Part shown: positions 26,495-36,142 of the stretch, in pieces
How positions within the stretch are numbered: position 1 is the stretch's first letter
Layout of the letters: each line of letters opens with the position of its first letter
Source: Bacteroidota bacterium
GTDB lineage: Bacteria > Bacteroidota > Bacteroidia > Chitinophagales > Chitinophagaceae
DNA: 64,000 nucleotides
Assembly (NCBI GenBank): GCA_023416995.1
Contig: JAEZGI010000006.1
Span: 1 to 64,000, forward strand
Direction of reading: 5' to 3'
The notes under the pieces: generated by a model
The model's database searches: none
What the model saw: the letters and a program-made list of their open reading frames with translations, nothing else
What the model was told of the DNA's origin: nothing
Program-made: the position numbers and the translations under genes

Positions 26495-27703
26495 ATGCAT
26501 AACCTTACCAAAATAAAGATCTTTCGATTTTTGTTGTGGATCACTTACCCGGTGGCCGTCATTTTCGTGTATCCATTTGTGTTAGTTCGGAAAAAAAACC
26601 CTTCGCACCTGTTTTTCTTTTTTGACCGGTATGCCATCGGAGGTGCTCAAAGGATTCACCTCGATATCCTTCAAAGTGTAGCGGATATTCACAAACAGGT
26701 TTACTTCACGCGTAAGTCGCCGAACGACCGGCTGAAAGCCGCTTTTTATAACGTGCCCAGTACTGACAATCGCGATATACATATTTGGTGCGATTACCTG
26801 TTGTTCCGTTTGTTTTCGGTCCATTATTTTTCCTTTTATATAAACCGGCATCGTCGTGCGCATGTTTTTAGTTCAAACAGCACCTTCTTTTACGACATGT
26901 TGCCGTTCCTTAACAGGCAGGTTTATACCACCGAGTTGTTGCATAATTTTTCTTATGGTAAAAAAGGAATGGAATTTTTTGGTTTGGCAAATCACCGGTT
27001 GCTGGATGCAAGGATAGTCTACGACAGTTTTACCCTTTCAAATATCCGGAACCAATACCAGGAATACAAGGTTGATAAGACTTACCAGGAACGGATCTTA
27101 TTTATACAACCTGGTGTTGAAATACCCGGTGTGATTGCCGCCAGGCAGTTACCGCCCCTCAGGATCCTGTACGCCGGCCGCGGTGGTCCACAAAAACGGG
27201 TTTGGCTCATCAATAAAATAGCCACATATTTTCTGGAACGCAGTGCCCCGGTTGAATTTCATTTTGCGGGACCACTCAGTGGAGAAATTGCGCCGGATGT
27301 AGCAGCCGTTTCAAAGGTTCATGGTGAGATAGGTGATAAAGAAACAATGAACCGGCTCTACAACGAATGTCATATCATTATCCTCACTTCGGCGTATGAA
27401 GGTTTTCCAATGGTCATTAAAGAAGGCATGTCTTATGGTTGTGTTCCTGTTGTAACGGCCCTGGAGGGAAACAAGATGCATCTTACACATCAGCAGAATG
27501 CTTTGTTAATTGATGCCGTGGATGATGAGGCTGAAGTCGTAAGACTTGGCATTGAGCAATTACAAAAATTAATAGATGACGAGGCTTTGCTTTTTCGGCT
27601 TGCAACTGCCGCGCGTGAATATGCAGTGCAACATTTCAACCGGGATCTTTTTATGAAAGATTACCGTGTCTTTCTGCTAAACTCTCCCCCGGCAAAAGAC
27701 TAA
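26495..27703 (+). CDS. Glycosyltransferase (GT4/GT1 group)
   Basis: A 402-residue glycosyltransferase with an N-terminal hydrophobic stretch (FLLWITYPVAVIFVYPFVLV) that would hold it at the membrane. The donor domain shows LRILYAGRGGPQKRVWLINK and the late motif HIIILTSAYEGFPMVIKEGM, in which the E-x7-E region binds the nucleotide sugar. It starts two bases after the preceding glycosyltransferase gene's stop. Last gene of the plus-strand arm; it converges on the minus-strand GT2 gene with a four-base overlap. Confidence 0.86.
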   Translation: MHNLTKIKIFRFLLWITYPVAVIFVYPFVLVRKKNPSHLFFFFDRYAIGGAQRIHLDILQSVADIHKQVYFTRKSPNDRLKAAFYNVPSTDNRDIHIWCDYLLFRLFSVHYFSFYINRHRRAHVFSSNSTFFYDMLPFLNRQVYTTELLHNFSYGKKGMEFFGLANHRLLDARIVYDSFTLSNIRNQYQEYKVDKTYQERILFIQPGVEIPGVIAARQLPPLRILYAGRGGPQKRVWLINKIATYFLERSAPVEFHFAGPLSGEIAPDVAAVSKVHGEIGDKETMNRLYNECHIIILTSAYEGFPMVIKEGMSYGCVPVVTALEGNKMHLTHQQNALLIDAVDDEAEVVRLGIEQLQKLIDDEALLFRLATAAREYAVQHFNRDLFMKDYRVFLLNSPPAKD

Positions 27704-28668
27704 CCTGCAAAATTTCCTGCCACCTGGTTATAGGTATAACTGGAAAGCATAAGCGCTTTGGAAACAATGCCGATCCTCAGCAAACGCAATGGATAACGTG
27801 TTTGAAAATTAATCATGCTTAACAAAACCGCTGGCAGCTCGCCCTGGTACCCAGAAGCGGCAATTTCGCTTGCATTCCTGATCTGCAGATTTCTAAACAG
27901 GCGCCACCAGGCATCATACACCAGCAGATTTCTTAATTGTGAAATGCCCGTTTTTTCCAATACATGAAAATGTTCGGGAATCTCTACTTCCCGTACGAGC
28001 GAACTTGATTTTGTTACCTGTAGTTCGTTAAGTCCTATATTGACGAGTTCTTTATCTATATGTACCGCGCGGTGATGTTCAAGATACCGTATATAAAAAT
28101 CCATGTCAACCAGCCATCTCAGATTTTCATCATAAAAGTGTTTTTGATCATTCCGGTGAATGACAACACTTGGCGGTCCTATGATATTTTTTGAAAGCAG
28201 GGTAACCGGGTTTTGTTGCAGTGCCCGCAAACGATAGGGAGACGGATGAACGGCAACCGATGATGATTGACCAGTGACATTCCTATAAGATGAGATCAAA
28301 AAAGCGGCGTGTTCATTTTCTTCGATAGCGGCTACATAATGAGCGAGACTGTCGGGTGCCGCCAGCCAGTCATCGTCGTGAATAAGTTTGATCCATTGGC
28401 CCTTTGCCCTGCGCATGGCTTCATTCCAATTGGCGGGTGTTCCCAGCGCGGGGCTGTTACGATGATATCGAAGCGTTAATTTCTCCTGGTATTGTTGTAC
28501 CAGTTCCTGGACACTGGTATCGGGACTATCGTCGGTGAGCACTACCTCAAAATCGCTGAATGTTTGCGATACCAGCGAGTCCAGCAATCTTGCAACATAT
28601 TCCGGATGTTTATATGCAGGAACACAAACTGATATCAGGGGGGTATGGTCAGCCTTTTCTACCAACAA
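27700..28668 (-). CDS. Glycosyltransferase family 2
   Basis: A 322-residue inverting GT-A-fold glycosyltransferase. The N-terminal domain has ISVCVPAYKHPEYVARLLDS, VVLTDDSPD, and the metal-binding acidic triplet in KLIHDDDWL. The C-terminal half is specific to an unknown acceptor. Last gene of the minus-strand arm of the glycan locus; its start overlaps the end of the methyltransferase upstream by 20 bases. Confidence 0.88.
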   Translation of the reverse strand: MLVEKADHTPLISVCVPAYKHPEYVARLLDSLVSQTFSDFEVVLTDDSPDTSVQELVQQYQEKLTLRYHRNSPALGTPANWNEAMRRAKGQWIKLIHDDDWLAAPDSLAHYVAAIEENEHAAFLISSYRNVTGQSSSVAVHPSPYRLRALQQNPVTLLSKNIIGPPSVVIHRNDQKHFYDENLRWLVDMDFYIRYLEHHRAVHIDKELVNIGLNELQVTKSSSLVREVEIPEHFHVLEKTGISQLRNLLVYDAWWRLFRNLQIRNASEIAASGYQGELPAVLLSMINFQTRYPLRLLRIGIVSKALMLSSYTYNQVAGNFAG

Positions 28669-29359
28669 TCACATAATTTAATGTAAGTAATTCGTCGTAA
28701 AATTTTCTATCCATCCAGCATCCGATCGTATTGAAAACTGTCGTTAAGCGAAGATGAAGAAATAAGACCTTTAATATCCGCCGAAAAAATGTCTTTTTCC
28801 TGAATGTAGAATAGATGATATTAAGATTCATTTGGAATATTGCTGCCCACTTCCCACCGTTTGCTTTCAATTCAAGTATTTCAAAGCCGTGTTTTTTAAA
28901 CATCGCTTGCAGGCCATATTTGCTATACCTGTAAAAATCATAAGGTTGTTCATGCAGCTCCCAGCAAAATGGAGCAGAAACTATTATAATACCTCCTGGC
29001 TTTAAAACACGATTTGCTTCCGATAACATGCGGAAAGGATCTTCAACGTGCTCTATAACCTGTGTGGAAAAAGCTGTATCGAACTTTTGATCAGGAAATT
29101 TCAGATCAACAGCTTCGCATAGCACATCAACCTTATTCTGACTGCTTTGAATCACATCGCAACCCGTGTAGCTGGTGCTAACGCCGGCAAACAACTGCTC
29201 ATAAGGCTTGTTACCGCAGCCGATATCCAGTACCTCGCCCCTGGCATATCTCGGGACGAGTTCGCGCAGATCGTCAGTAAGATGTTTCATCACGATATAA
29301 TCATGATCATTTTTTCTCAGCCGGATCTCACTTAATCTTGCCAGTCCCTGTTCTCGCAT
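28649..29359 (-). CDS. SAM-dependent methyltransferase (Methyltransf_11 type)
   Basis: A 236-residue class I methyltransferase: motif I VLDIGCGNKPYEQLF, acidic strand TGCDVIQS, then FDTAFSTQVIEHVEDPFRM and VLKPGGIIIVSAPF. The C-terminal 80 residues are basic and hydrophobic (FFRRILKVLFLHLRL), perhaps a membrane-contacting tail. Co-transcribed with flanking genes of the minus-strand set. Acceptor unknown. Confidence 0.87.
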   Translation of the reverse strand: MREQGLARLSEIRLRKNDHDYIVMKHLTDDLRELVPRYARGEVLDIGCGNKPYEQLFAGVSTSYTGCDVIQSSQNKVDVLCEAVDLKFPDQKFDTAFSTQVIEHVEDPFRMLSEANRVLKPGGIIIVSAPFCWELHEQPYDFYRYSKYGLQAMFKKHGFEILELKANGGKWAAIFQMNLNIIYSTFRKKTFFRRILKVLFLHLRLTTVFNTIGCWMDRKFYDELLTLNYVIVGRKG

Positions 29360-29361
29360 AA

Positions 29362-30120
29362 TTATTTTTTAAACATCGACTTAACATAACGCTTCAGGGG
29401 ATATAGCCGCCACCGGGTATAACCCATCCAGGTTTTGGTTTTTACAATCTGCTTGTGTTTATAATAATATATCCAGGGGTGAATACGCAGAAGATGTTTT
29501 GAGGTTTTTTTCCTGCTTTCGGCAAGTTCAGGAAAATCTTCGAGTCGCGTTTTTTTTACGTAAATCAAAAGATTCTGCTGATACCACCATTCAATGTCAC
29601 TATCGTTCCAAATCTTATCTCTCAGATAATCGACAGGAACATACCCATAAGAATCGAAAATATCGGCCCAGTATTCCGGTGGTTGTTCGTTAATATGATA
29701 AGTTCCTTCCTGCCCTATGATTGCGGCAGAAAATAGTATGACATCACTCAAAGCCGTCAGCGATTTTATGAAATGATGTGCAGAACCGGCAGGCAGGTGT
29801 TCGGCAACCTCAAGCGACATAGCCAGGTCGAACTTCCCGGTGACCTGGAATTGTTGTTTCAGATCCTGGAACAACACGTAATCCGGCGAAATCTGTAACA
29901 AGGAAGGAGAAAGATATGGCCCTTCAATTCCTCTAATGTTTGCAATGCCGATATCTTCTTTCCAAACCTTCAGCCAATTACCCACACCGCAACCCACATC
30001 AATTACCGACTGAGGGTTAATAGCCTTGTTCACTAAAGGAATTACTTTTTTCGCTGACGACAATGCACCGTTCTCATGGCCCTCAAAGAATCCGGTTGTA
30101 TAATGTTTTGATTCAATCAT
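29362..30120 (-). CDS. SAM-dependent methyltransferase
   Basis: A 252-residue class I methyltransferase. Motif I is VIDVGCGVGNWLKVWKE, followed by GIEGPYLS and FDLAMSLEVAEHLPAGSAHH. The C terminus is rich in Lys, Arg and Trp (KHKQIVKTKTWMGYTRWRLY), as in enzymes working on membrane-bound substrates. It begins one base after the preceding GT2 gene's stop and ends two bases before the next methyltransferase's start, so the set is one operon. Confidence 0.85.
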   Translation of the reverse strand: MIESKHYTTGFFEGHENGALSSAKKVIPLVNKAINPQSVIDVGCGVGNWLKVWKEDIGIANIRGIEGPYLSPSLLQISPDYVLFQDLKQQFQVTGKFDLAMSLEVAEHLPAGSAHHFIKSLTALSDVILFSAAIIGQEGTYHINEQPPEYWADIFDSYGYVPVDYLRDKIWNDSDIEWWYQQNLLIYVKKTRLEDFPELAESRKKTSKHLLRIHPWIYYYKHKQIVKTKTWMGYTRWRLYPLKRYVKSMFKK

Positions 30121-30121
30121 A

Positions 30122-30955
30122 TCAGAGTCCGTTTCGGATTTTGTTGGCTTTTAGCAACCTTTTGTGGTAAGCGGGAAAATATGCCGTAATTATTAATTTC
30201 ATTAAAAAGAGGAATGGATTTTTTTTGAACCGTGTAGTCATATTACTTGTGATCCAGTGCTGCCCCATCTGTGCAGGATATTTGGAATGTATATAATTTT
30301 CCAGATAATTCGGCTTTTCATACTTGTTATATAGCTTTCGAATCATTGACTGGTCTCCTACCCGGTAATCAAAAACTACCTGGTCAAGGTAATGGAATTT
30401 GTAACCCGCGAAGCTGATTGCGAGCCATCGGTCCCAGTCCTCCCATCCCATAAACTTCATTCCTTCATCATAATAGCCCACTTTGTCCAGCACACTACGC
30501 CTTATCAGGGCACAGGCGTCGATAAAATTAGCGATCATAAGTTTTTGGAGATTAAAAGGCCCGGGGTTCCAGTCGCCTGTTTTGCTACCAAAATAATTGG
30601 CATTTCCATAAACAACCGCAATTTCAGGATCACGATCCATAGCTGCCACACCCTGGTCTACATAGCCGCAGCGTATTTTGTTGTCGGCATCAAGCGGAAG
30701 AATAAATTCTCCTTTAGCAGCTCGTATGCCGGCATTTCTTGCAGCCGCGAGGCCTTTATTATCCTGGAAAATAACCTGCATCCCCTTAGCAGCCAATTCC
30801 TGTAAAATCGTATTGGTTTGCGTGTCGGTGCTACCATCATTGATGATGATTATTTCGATCAGGTCCGTGTTGCAGGACGCTACACTTGCTAGTGCCTCTT
30901 CTATAAAATTTCCCTGGTTATAACAAGGGATTATGACACTGACTCGAACCGGCAT
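30122..30955 (-). CDS. Glycosyltransferase family 2
   Basis: A 277-residue GT2 enzyme: VSVIIPCYNQGNFIEEALAS, IIIINDGSTDTQT, NKGLAAARNAGIRAAKGEFI and the metal-binding LPLDADNKI. A later MGWEDWDRWLAIS motif is the catalytic-base ED pair of the family. First gene of the minus-strand arm of the glycan locus; the 140 bases upstream, shared with the divergent gliding-type gene, should hold its promoter, though no consensus box is clear. Confidence 0.9.
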   Translation of the reverse strand: MPVRVSVIIPCYNQGNFIEEALASVASCNTDLIEIIIINDGSTDTQTNTILQELAAKGMQVIFQDNKGLAAARNAGIRAAKGEFILPLDADNKIRCGYVDQGVAAMDRDPEIAVVYGNANYFGSKTGDWNPGPFNLQKLMIANFIDACALIRRSVLDKVGYYDEGMKFMGWEDWDRWLAISFAGYKFHYLDQVVFDYRVGDQSMIRKLYNKYEKPNYLENYIHSKYPAQMGQHWITSNMTTRFKKNPFLFLMKLIITAYFPAYHKRLLKANKIRNGL

Positions 30956-31096
30956 AAATCAATTATAAAGGCGCGAATATCAGATTTAATTTCTATTTTA
31001 CGCGCGTCTTAAAAACAGACCTGTTATTACACCCAAAACCTTAACTAAATACATCCTGCCCACTGGCAAGATGCCAAAACTGCTACCCTATCTTTT

Positions 31097-33985
31097 ATGA
31101 AACGGTCTGTCGTGTTCCTGATCCTGATGCTGCTTCTTTGCTCAAACCTAAATTCCCAAAACTGTAATAGCTGGTTATTTTTACCTTCAACCGGTTCACA
31201 TGTGTCTATAGGTGATGTTGACATAGCCGGGGATAAACTTACGATCGAAGCGCTTATCAACCGTACCCAGAACTATGGAGGCGGGCGGCTTTTTGCAGGA
31301 GATATAGTTTCTAAACATGTAAATCCAACAGATGCTAACTATCTGCTCAGACCGAATAGTGCAGAAATTACAACCACCAACGGTTATTTCGTAACGCCTG
31401 ATATTTGCGAAATAGAACTGAACAAAACTTACCATGTAGCCATGGTGTATGATGGCCAGGTATTGCGTTTTTACCGCAATGGCTTTCTGATGAGCCAGGT
31501 GGCGGCTTCGGGAGATCTGTATCAAAACGATTTTCCGACCTGGATCGGCTACTATGCGGCGCAGATGCACAATACTTCTTTTATAGGCTATATTAATGAA
31601 GTGAGAATCTGGAATGTCGCGCGTTCCCAGAACGAGTTGCAATCAACTATGAGAACTGTTTTGCCCGCGCCGTCGATAACTCCGGGACTTGTTGCCTACT
31701 ATAATTTTAATAACCTGCTGAACAAACAGGGAAACATGGCATACAACGCAACGAGCGATGGTGTTGTCACACTCAACAATACCAACCCTACCTGCGCAAG
31801 CTTCGTTGCCGACTCTTGCTCCACCAATTGTACCTTGAATGAAGATTTCAGTTTCAAAACCCTGGTCTGTAACCCCCTGGAAGCCACCTTCAACACTTCC
31901 GCTACCGGATATAACACAGTTCGCTGGCTTTTTGGTGATGGAACTGAGTCAACAGGATCGACAAGCGTGGCGCATGCTTATCAGGCCGGGGGCACTTATG
32001 CCGTTAGTCTGATCCTCACAAATGCTACCTGTACAGATACAATTACCAAAAATCTTCTTGTAGGTGCTGAATATGATAATATCCTTCTCACCAGGGATAC
32101 AACCCTCTGCGCGCCCGGGCCGGTTCCTCTCAGGAGTCAGCCCGCCCTGAGTTTTTGTTGGTCACCCGCTACCTATCTCGACAACCCCGCTTCACCAAAC
32201 CCGGTATCAACCAGTCCGGTAGATATAACTTATACATATACCGCTGAAGTTGTAGGCACCAATCTTATTGTGAATGGTGATTTCTCCGCGGGTAATACAG
32301 GGTTCATTTCGGGATATAATTACACTGCCTTCAACACTACCGAAGGCGAATATTATGTTAGTCCCTATCCACAGTACTGGAACTCCGCTTTGAGTGCCTG
32401 TGGCGATCATACTGACGGCTCGGGAAATATGATGTTGGTGAATGGCGCACCGGCGGCGGACGTTGGCGTATGGTCACAAACCATAACAGTAACGCCTAAT
32501 ACCAATTATGCCTTTTCTACCTGGATCCAGGCATTGTGGCCGCCAAATCCGGCGCAGCTTAGTTTCTCCATAAACGGGAAAGACATCGGGAGCCAGATTA
32601 CCGCAACCTTGCCTACATGTAACTGGACGCAGTTCTATACTACATGGAACTCAGGAAATACAACCACTGCCACCATTGCGATTGTAAATAAAAACACACA
32701 AATCCAGGGGAATGATTTTGCATTGGACGATATCTCCTTTGCACCTGTCTTTATACGCAAGGATTCTGTACGGATAAGTTTTCAGGAGCCTAAGATAAAA
32801 ACCATAGCAGATACAACAATTTGTGCAGGAGCTACGGTTCCTTTAACCACCACCGGTGCGGACACTTATAGTTGGAGTCCGGCGGCGTTTTTAAGTAATC
32901 CATCCATTGGCAACCCGACTGCCACCCCAAATGCAACAACAAGATATATTGTGACTGGTACACTGGCATCGGGCTGCCAGGGAAAAGACACAGTGGATAT
33001 AACTGTGTTTAATATGATAAGACCTCCGGCTTTAAGAGACACTTCGATCTGTAGTAATGCAACGATTCAATTGTCTGCAACAGGGGGCGTAAGCTATAGC
33101 TGGTTCCCTTCCAATACACTGAGTAATCCAAATGTCGCCAACCCGATAGCGGCCCCAAAAACCACAACCGAATACGTGGTGGAAATCCGCGATGCAAATA
33201 GTTGTATCATGAAAGACACGGTTCTGGTATCGTTAAAAGAGCTTCCCAGATTTGAAGCAACCACTGATACCGTTGTTTGTGCAGGGACCAGTGTGACCTT
33301 GCGGGCCAGCGGCGGGGATAGCTATCAATGGAGCCCGTCAACCGGTTTAAGCAATCCTAATATTGCAAATCCGGTCGTGAGACCCACAGGTACTTCGACC
33401 TATATGGTACAGATACGGGATAATGTCTGCGGATACGACACTACTATCAATGTTTCATTGTCAGTGGCTTCAAATCCAAATATCACGGCCTCAAAACTTG
33501 CGGATATCAGTTGTGGAAACCCGACAACCCAGTTAATAGGCAGCGGGGCAGCCAGTTATTCATGGACACCGGCAGTTGGACTGGATGATCCTTTGAAATC
33601 CAACCCTGTTGTTACTGTTGACAGCACCACGACCTTCATTCTTACCGGAACAGATAATTTTGGATGTACGGGCAAGGACACTGTAACGGTGAATGTGGCA
33701 AAAACAGGCATGCCTGTCTTTATGTTGCCCAACGCATTTACACCAAATAATGATGGGAGAAATGACTGCTTCGGTGTTCGTAAATGGGGCAAAGTGCAAT
33801 TGACCCGTATGTCTGTTTATAACAGGTGGGGGCAATTGGTTTTTGAATCCAAAGATCCGGGGCGATGCTGGGACGGCCGGTTTAAAGGAACGATGCAGCC
33901 GTCTGGCGCATACGTTTATATTATCGAGGCAAAAACTTTTTGCGGTGATGTGGTCCGGAAAGGAATCGTGATGTTACTTAACTAA
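31097..33985 (+). CDS. Secreted gliding-type protein with LamG, PKD and Ig-like repeats (T9SS type B)
   Basis: A 962-residue extracellular protein. In order: signal peptide (about 1-20); a LamG/concanavalin-like domain (about 28-215; VAMVYDGQVLRFYRNG, GYINEVRIWNVARSQNE); a PKD domain (about 245-320; WLFGDGTES, VAHAYQAGGTYAVSL); a partial Ig-like unit; a carbohydrate-binding-like domain beginning NLIVNGDFSAGNTGF (about 390-550); four more Ig-like repeats of about 75 residues (SYSWSPA-type cores); and the C-terminal gliding-associated type B sorting domain (PNAFTPNNDGRNDCF, YNRWGQLVFES, WDGRFKG, GAYVYIIEAK). It should be exported by the type IX system and attached or released at the surface. 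Adhesin or matrix role is inferred. Confidence 0.9.
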   Translation: MKRSVVFLILMLLLCSNLNSQNCNSWLFLPSTGSHVSIGDVDIAGDKLTIEALINRTQNYGGGRLFAGDIVSKHVNPTDANYLLRPNSAEITTTNGYFVTPDICEIELNKTYHVAMVYDGQVLRFYRNGFLMSQVAASGDLYQNDFPTWIGYYAAQMHNTSFIGYINEVRIWNVARSQNELQSTMRTVLPAPSITPGLVAYYNFNNLLNKQGNMAYNATSDGVVTLNNTNPTCASFVADSCSTNCTLNEDFSFKTLVCNPLEATFNTSATGYNTVRWLFGDGTESTGSTSVAHAYQAGGTYAVSLILTNATCTDTITKNLLVGAEYDNILLTRDTTLCAPGPVPLRSQPALSFCWSPATYLDNPASPNPVSTSPVDITYTYTAEVVGTNLIVNGDFSAGNTGFISGYNYTAFNTTEGEYYVSPYPQYWNSALSACGDHTDGSGNMMLVNGAPAADVGVWSQTITVTPNTNYAFSTWIQALWPPNPAQLSFSINGKDIGSQITATLPTCNWTQFYTTWNSGNTTTATIAIVNKNTQIQGNDFALDDISFAPVFIRKDSVRISFQEPKIKTIADTTICAGATVPLTTTGADTYSWSPAAFLSNPSIGNPTATPNATTRYIVTGTLASGCQGKDTVDITVFNMIRPPALRDTSICSNATIQLSATGGVSYSWFPSNTLSNPNVANPIAAPKTTTEYVVEIRDANSCIMKDTVLVSLKELPRFEATTDTVVCAGTSVTLRASGGDSYQWSPSTGLSNPNIANPVVRPTGTSTYMVQIRDNVCGYDTTINVSLSVASNPNITASKLADISCGNPTTQLIGSGAASYSWTPAVGLDDPLKSNPVVTVDSTTTFILTGTDNFGCTGKDTVTVNVAKTGMPVFMLPNAFTPNNDGRNDCFGVRKWGKVQLTRMSVYNRWGQLVFESKDPGRCWDGRFKGTMQPSGAYVYIIEAKTFCGDVVRKGIVMLLN

Positions 33986-34740
33986 CGGACGGGCACAAGC
34001 GCTTCGCTACGGATTTTCTCCAGGAAAAGTGAAAGCCCCTCCCGCTTTTTGCTATTGAGAGGATAGGATAAATTCTGATGAAAGTATTTTCCGAGATCGT
34101 AATGTTTGTAATCTATTGTTTGTAAAACCTTATCAATATTCCTCACCCCTTCGGCGTTGGCTTCGTTGAAGGCGGCAACAAAGGTCGGATCCAGCTGCTC
34201 ACGGCTCACCCAGGCTGCAAACACAAATGGCAAACCAGTATGCCGTTTCCACTCACTACCCAGGTCGTAAATGTATTTACTTTTTGAGCGTTGTTCAAGA
34301 CACCTGTCGCCAATTACCAAACCCGCAGTTTTTCCTTTGATCAAAGGACGGTAATCATTTTCAGTGGGTACAATCGCGGGCGACAATTTCCAGTGTTCCC
34401 TCAATAACAATTTGGCAAGTGCCACTGAAGTACGGCTCTGATAATCCATCAGCACCGTATCTACCTCTTCAATAGGCACATCACTGAATAAACAAACAGA
34501 GGCCACCTCATCTTCAGTGCCGATACAGAAATCAGTATTTATATAATGTGTAGGTAAATATGGTATCACAGCAACCGGCACCAAACCTATATCAATGGTA
34601 CCCTCTATTAACTGCCGCGCCAATCGCGATGGATAATCTCCTGAATATTCAATTTCCTTCATAACCGGTGAATGCTCAATACCATATGCCAGCGGCCGGG
34701 TGTTGAGATAATTCACGATTCCAACCTTAATCTTCCTCAA
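33982..34740 (-). CDS. mqnA: Chorismate dehydratase MqnA (futalosine menaquinone pathway)
   Basis: A 252-residue enzyme with the periplasmic-binding-protein-like fold that dehydrates chorismate in the first step of futalosine-dependent menaquinone synthesis. Typical motifs: KVGIVNYLNTRPLAYGIE at the start, IDIGLVPVAVIPYL, DYQSRTSVALAKLLL and LVIGDRCLE. The frame opens at TTG 34761, but a consensus promoter -7 box covers 34759-34766, so the TTG at 34740 is a more likely start. It converges on the gliding-type gene (four-base overlap) and is divergent from purB. Confidence 0.9.
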   Translation of the reverse strand: MRKIKVGIVNYLNTRPLAYGIEHSPVMKEIEYSGDYPSRLARQLIEGTIDIGLVPVAVIPYLPTHYINTDFCIGTEDEVASVCLFSDVPIEEVDTVLMDYQSRTSVALAKLLLREHWKLSPAIVPTENDYRPLIKGKTAGLVIGDRCLEQRSKSKYIYDLGSEWKRHTGLPFVFAAWVSREQLDPTFVAAFNEANAEGVRNIDKVLQTIDYKHYDLGKYFHQNLSYPLNSKKREGLSLFLEKIRSEALVPVR

Positions 34741-34758
34741 TTCATTTAATTTTGGCCG

Positions 34759-34789
34759 CAAAGTTAGGCACTGGCCAACTGTAATTCAA
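34759..34789 (-). promoter_or_regulatory. mqnA promoter (TTG, 20 bases, TAACTTTG)
   Basis: On the minus strand, TTG at 34789-34787 and TAACTTTG at 34766-34759 are exactly 20 bases apart, a full match to the Bacteroidota promoter. The -33 box ends 10 bases from the purB ATG, so the divergent genes share this short region. Confidence 0.7.
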
Positions 34790-34798
34790 TTAAAATTC

Positions 34799-36142
34799 AT
34801 GGAACTAAACGCGCTCACAGCCATCTCCCCGATCGATGGCAGGTACAGGAAACAATTGCATCACCTGGACGAATACTTCTCAGAATATGCCCTTATGAAA
34901 TACCGGGTACTGGTAGAAGTGGAATACTTTCTTTTCCTGGCAGAAAAACGTTTTTTTCCAATGCCCGCCGCCGTTAGGACCGCGGTGCGCGAGATAGCCG
35001 AAAACTTCAGCCCTGCTGATGCTGAAAAGATCAAAGAAACCGAAGCAATCACTAATCACGACGTTAAAGCAGTTGAATATTTTCTGAAAGAAAAACTGGA
35101 AGCGCTCAAAGCCGGACAGGCAAAAGAATGGGTGCATTTTGGTTTAACCTCTCAGGATATAAATAACACAGCCATACCGCTTTCGTGGAAACATGCGCTG
35201 GAATTTGAATACCTGCCCTCATTATTGAATCTCAACCGTGAACTTGAGTTACTGGCGCAGGAATGGAAAAATATACCAATGCTGGCGCGCACGCATGGCC
35301 AGCCGGCAAGCCCAACAGTTCTTGGTAAAGAAATTATGGTATTCGTAGAACGGATCTCTAACCAGATCGAATTACTGCTCCAGGTACCCGTATCGGCAAA
35401 GTTTGGCGGAGCCACCGGAAACTTCAATGCTCATCATGTGGCATTTCCAAAAAAGGACTGGATAAAGATGGGTAATGAATTTGTTGAAGAGACACTGGGT
35501 CTGGAGCGTCAACAATTCACCACGCAGATCGAGCATTACGATAATCTTGCCGCACAGTTTGATGCAATGAAACGTATCAATACCATCCTGATCGACTGCT
35601 GCCGCGATCTATGGACCTATATCTCCATGGATTACTTCAAACAAAAAACCAAAAAAGGTGAAGTAGGTTCATCAGCCATGCCACACAAAGTAAACCCGAT
35701 CGATTTTGAAAATGCCGAAGGTAATCTTGGCATCGCCAATGCGTTATTTGAGCACCTCTCTTCAAAATTGCCCGTCAGCCGTTTGCAGCGTGATCTTACA
35801 GATTCAACGGTTTTACGCAACCTCGGCGTTCCGTTTGCGCATACGGTGCTTGCTTTCCGGTCGATCGAAAAAGGACTGGGCAAACTGGTACTGAACGAAG
35901 AAAAGATCCATGCGGATCTCGACAACACCTGGGCCGTGGTGGCAGAAGCCATTCAAACGGTATTGCGCCGGGAAAACTACCCGCAACCTTATGAAGCCTT
36001 GAAGGAATTAACCCGCGGCAAAGGAGGAATCAATAAGCAAAGTCTTCACAAATTCATCGATGGACTTGCTATTACCGCTACTTTGAAAAAAGAGCTGAAG
36101 AAAATATCACCGCATAACTATACCGGGGTAAACGCAATGTAA
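34799..36142 (+). CDS. purB: Adenylosuccinate lyase
   Basis: A 447-residue fumarase/aspartase-superfamily enzyme that acts twice in purine synthesis, on SAICAR and on adenylosuccinate. The superfamily signature is GSSAMPHKVNPIDFEN, with the catalytic serine loop just before it. Other markers are the N-terminal ALTAISPIDGRY, HDVKAVEYFL, HFGLTSQDINNTA and ARTHGQPASPT. Length is normal. It is a single gene, divergent from mqnA, and ends next to a strong hairpin. Confidence 0.95.
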   Translation: MELNALTAISPIDGRYRKQLHHLDEYFSEYALMKYRVLVEVEYFLFLAEKRFFPMPAAVRTAVREIAENFSPADAEKIKETEAITNHDVKAVEYFLKEKLEALKAGQAKEWVHFGLTSQDINNTAIPLSWKHALEFEYLPSLLNLNRELELLAQEWKNIPMLARTHGQPASPTVLGKEIMVFVERISNQIELLLQVPVSAKFGGATGNFNAHHVAFPKKDWIKMGNEFVEETLGLERQQFTTQIEHYDNLAAQFDAMKRINTILIDCCRDLWTYISMDYFKQKTKKGEVGSSAMPHKVNPIDFENAEGNLGIANALFEHLSSKLPVSRLQRDLTDSTVLRNLGVPFAHTVLAFRSIEKGLGKLVLNEEKIHADLDNTWAVVAEAIQTVLRRENYPQPYEALKELTRGKGGINKQSLHKFIDGLAITATLKKELKKISPHNYTGVNAM

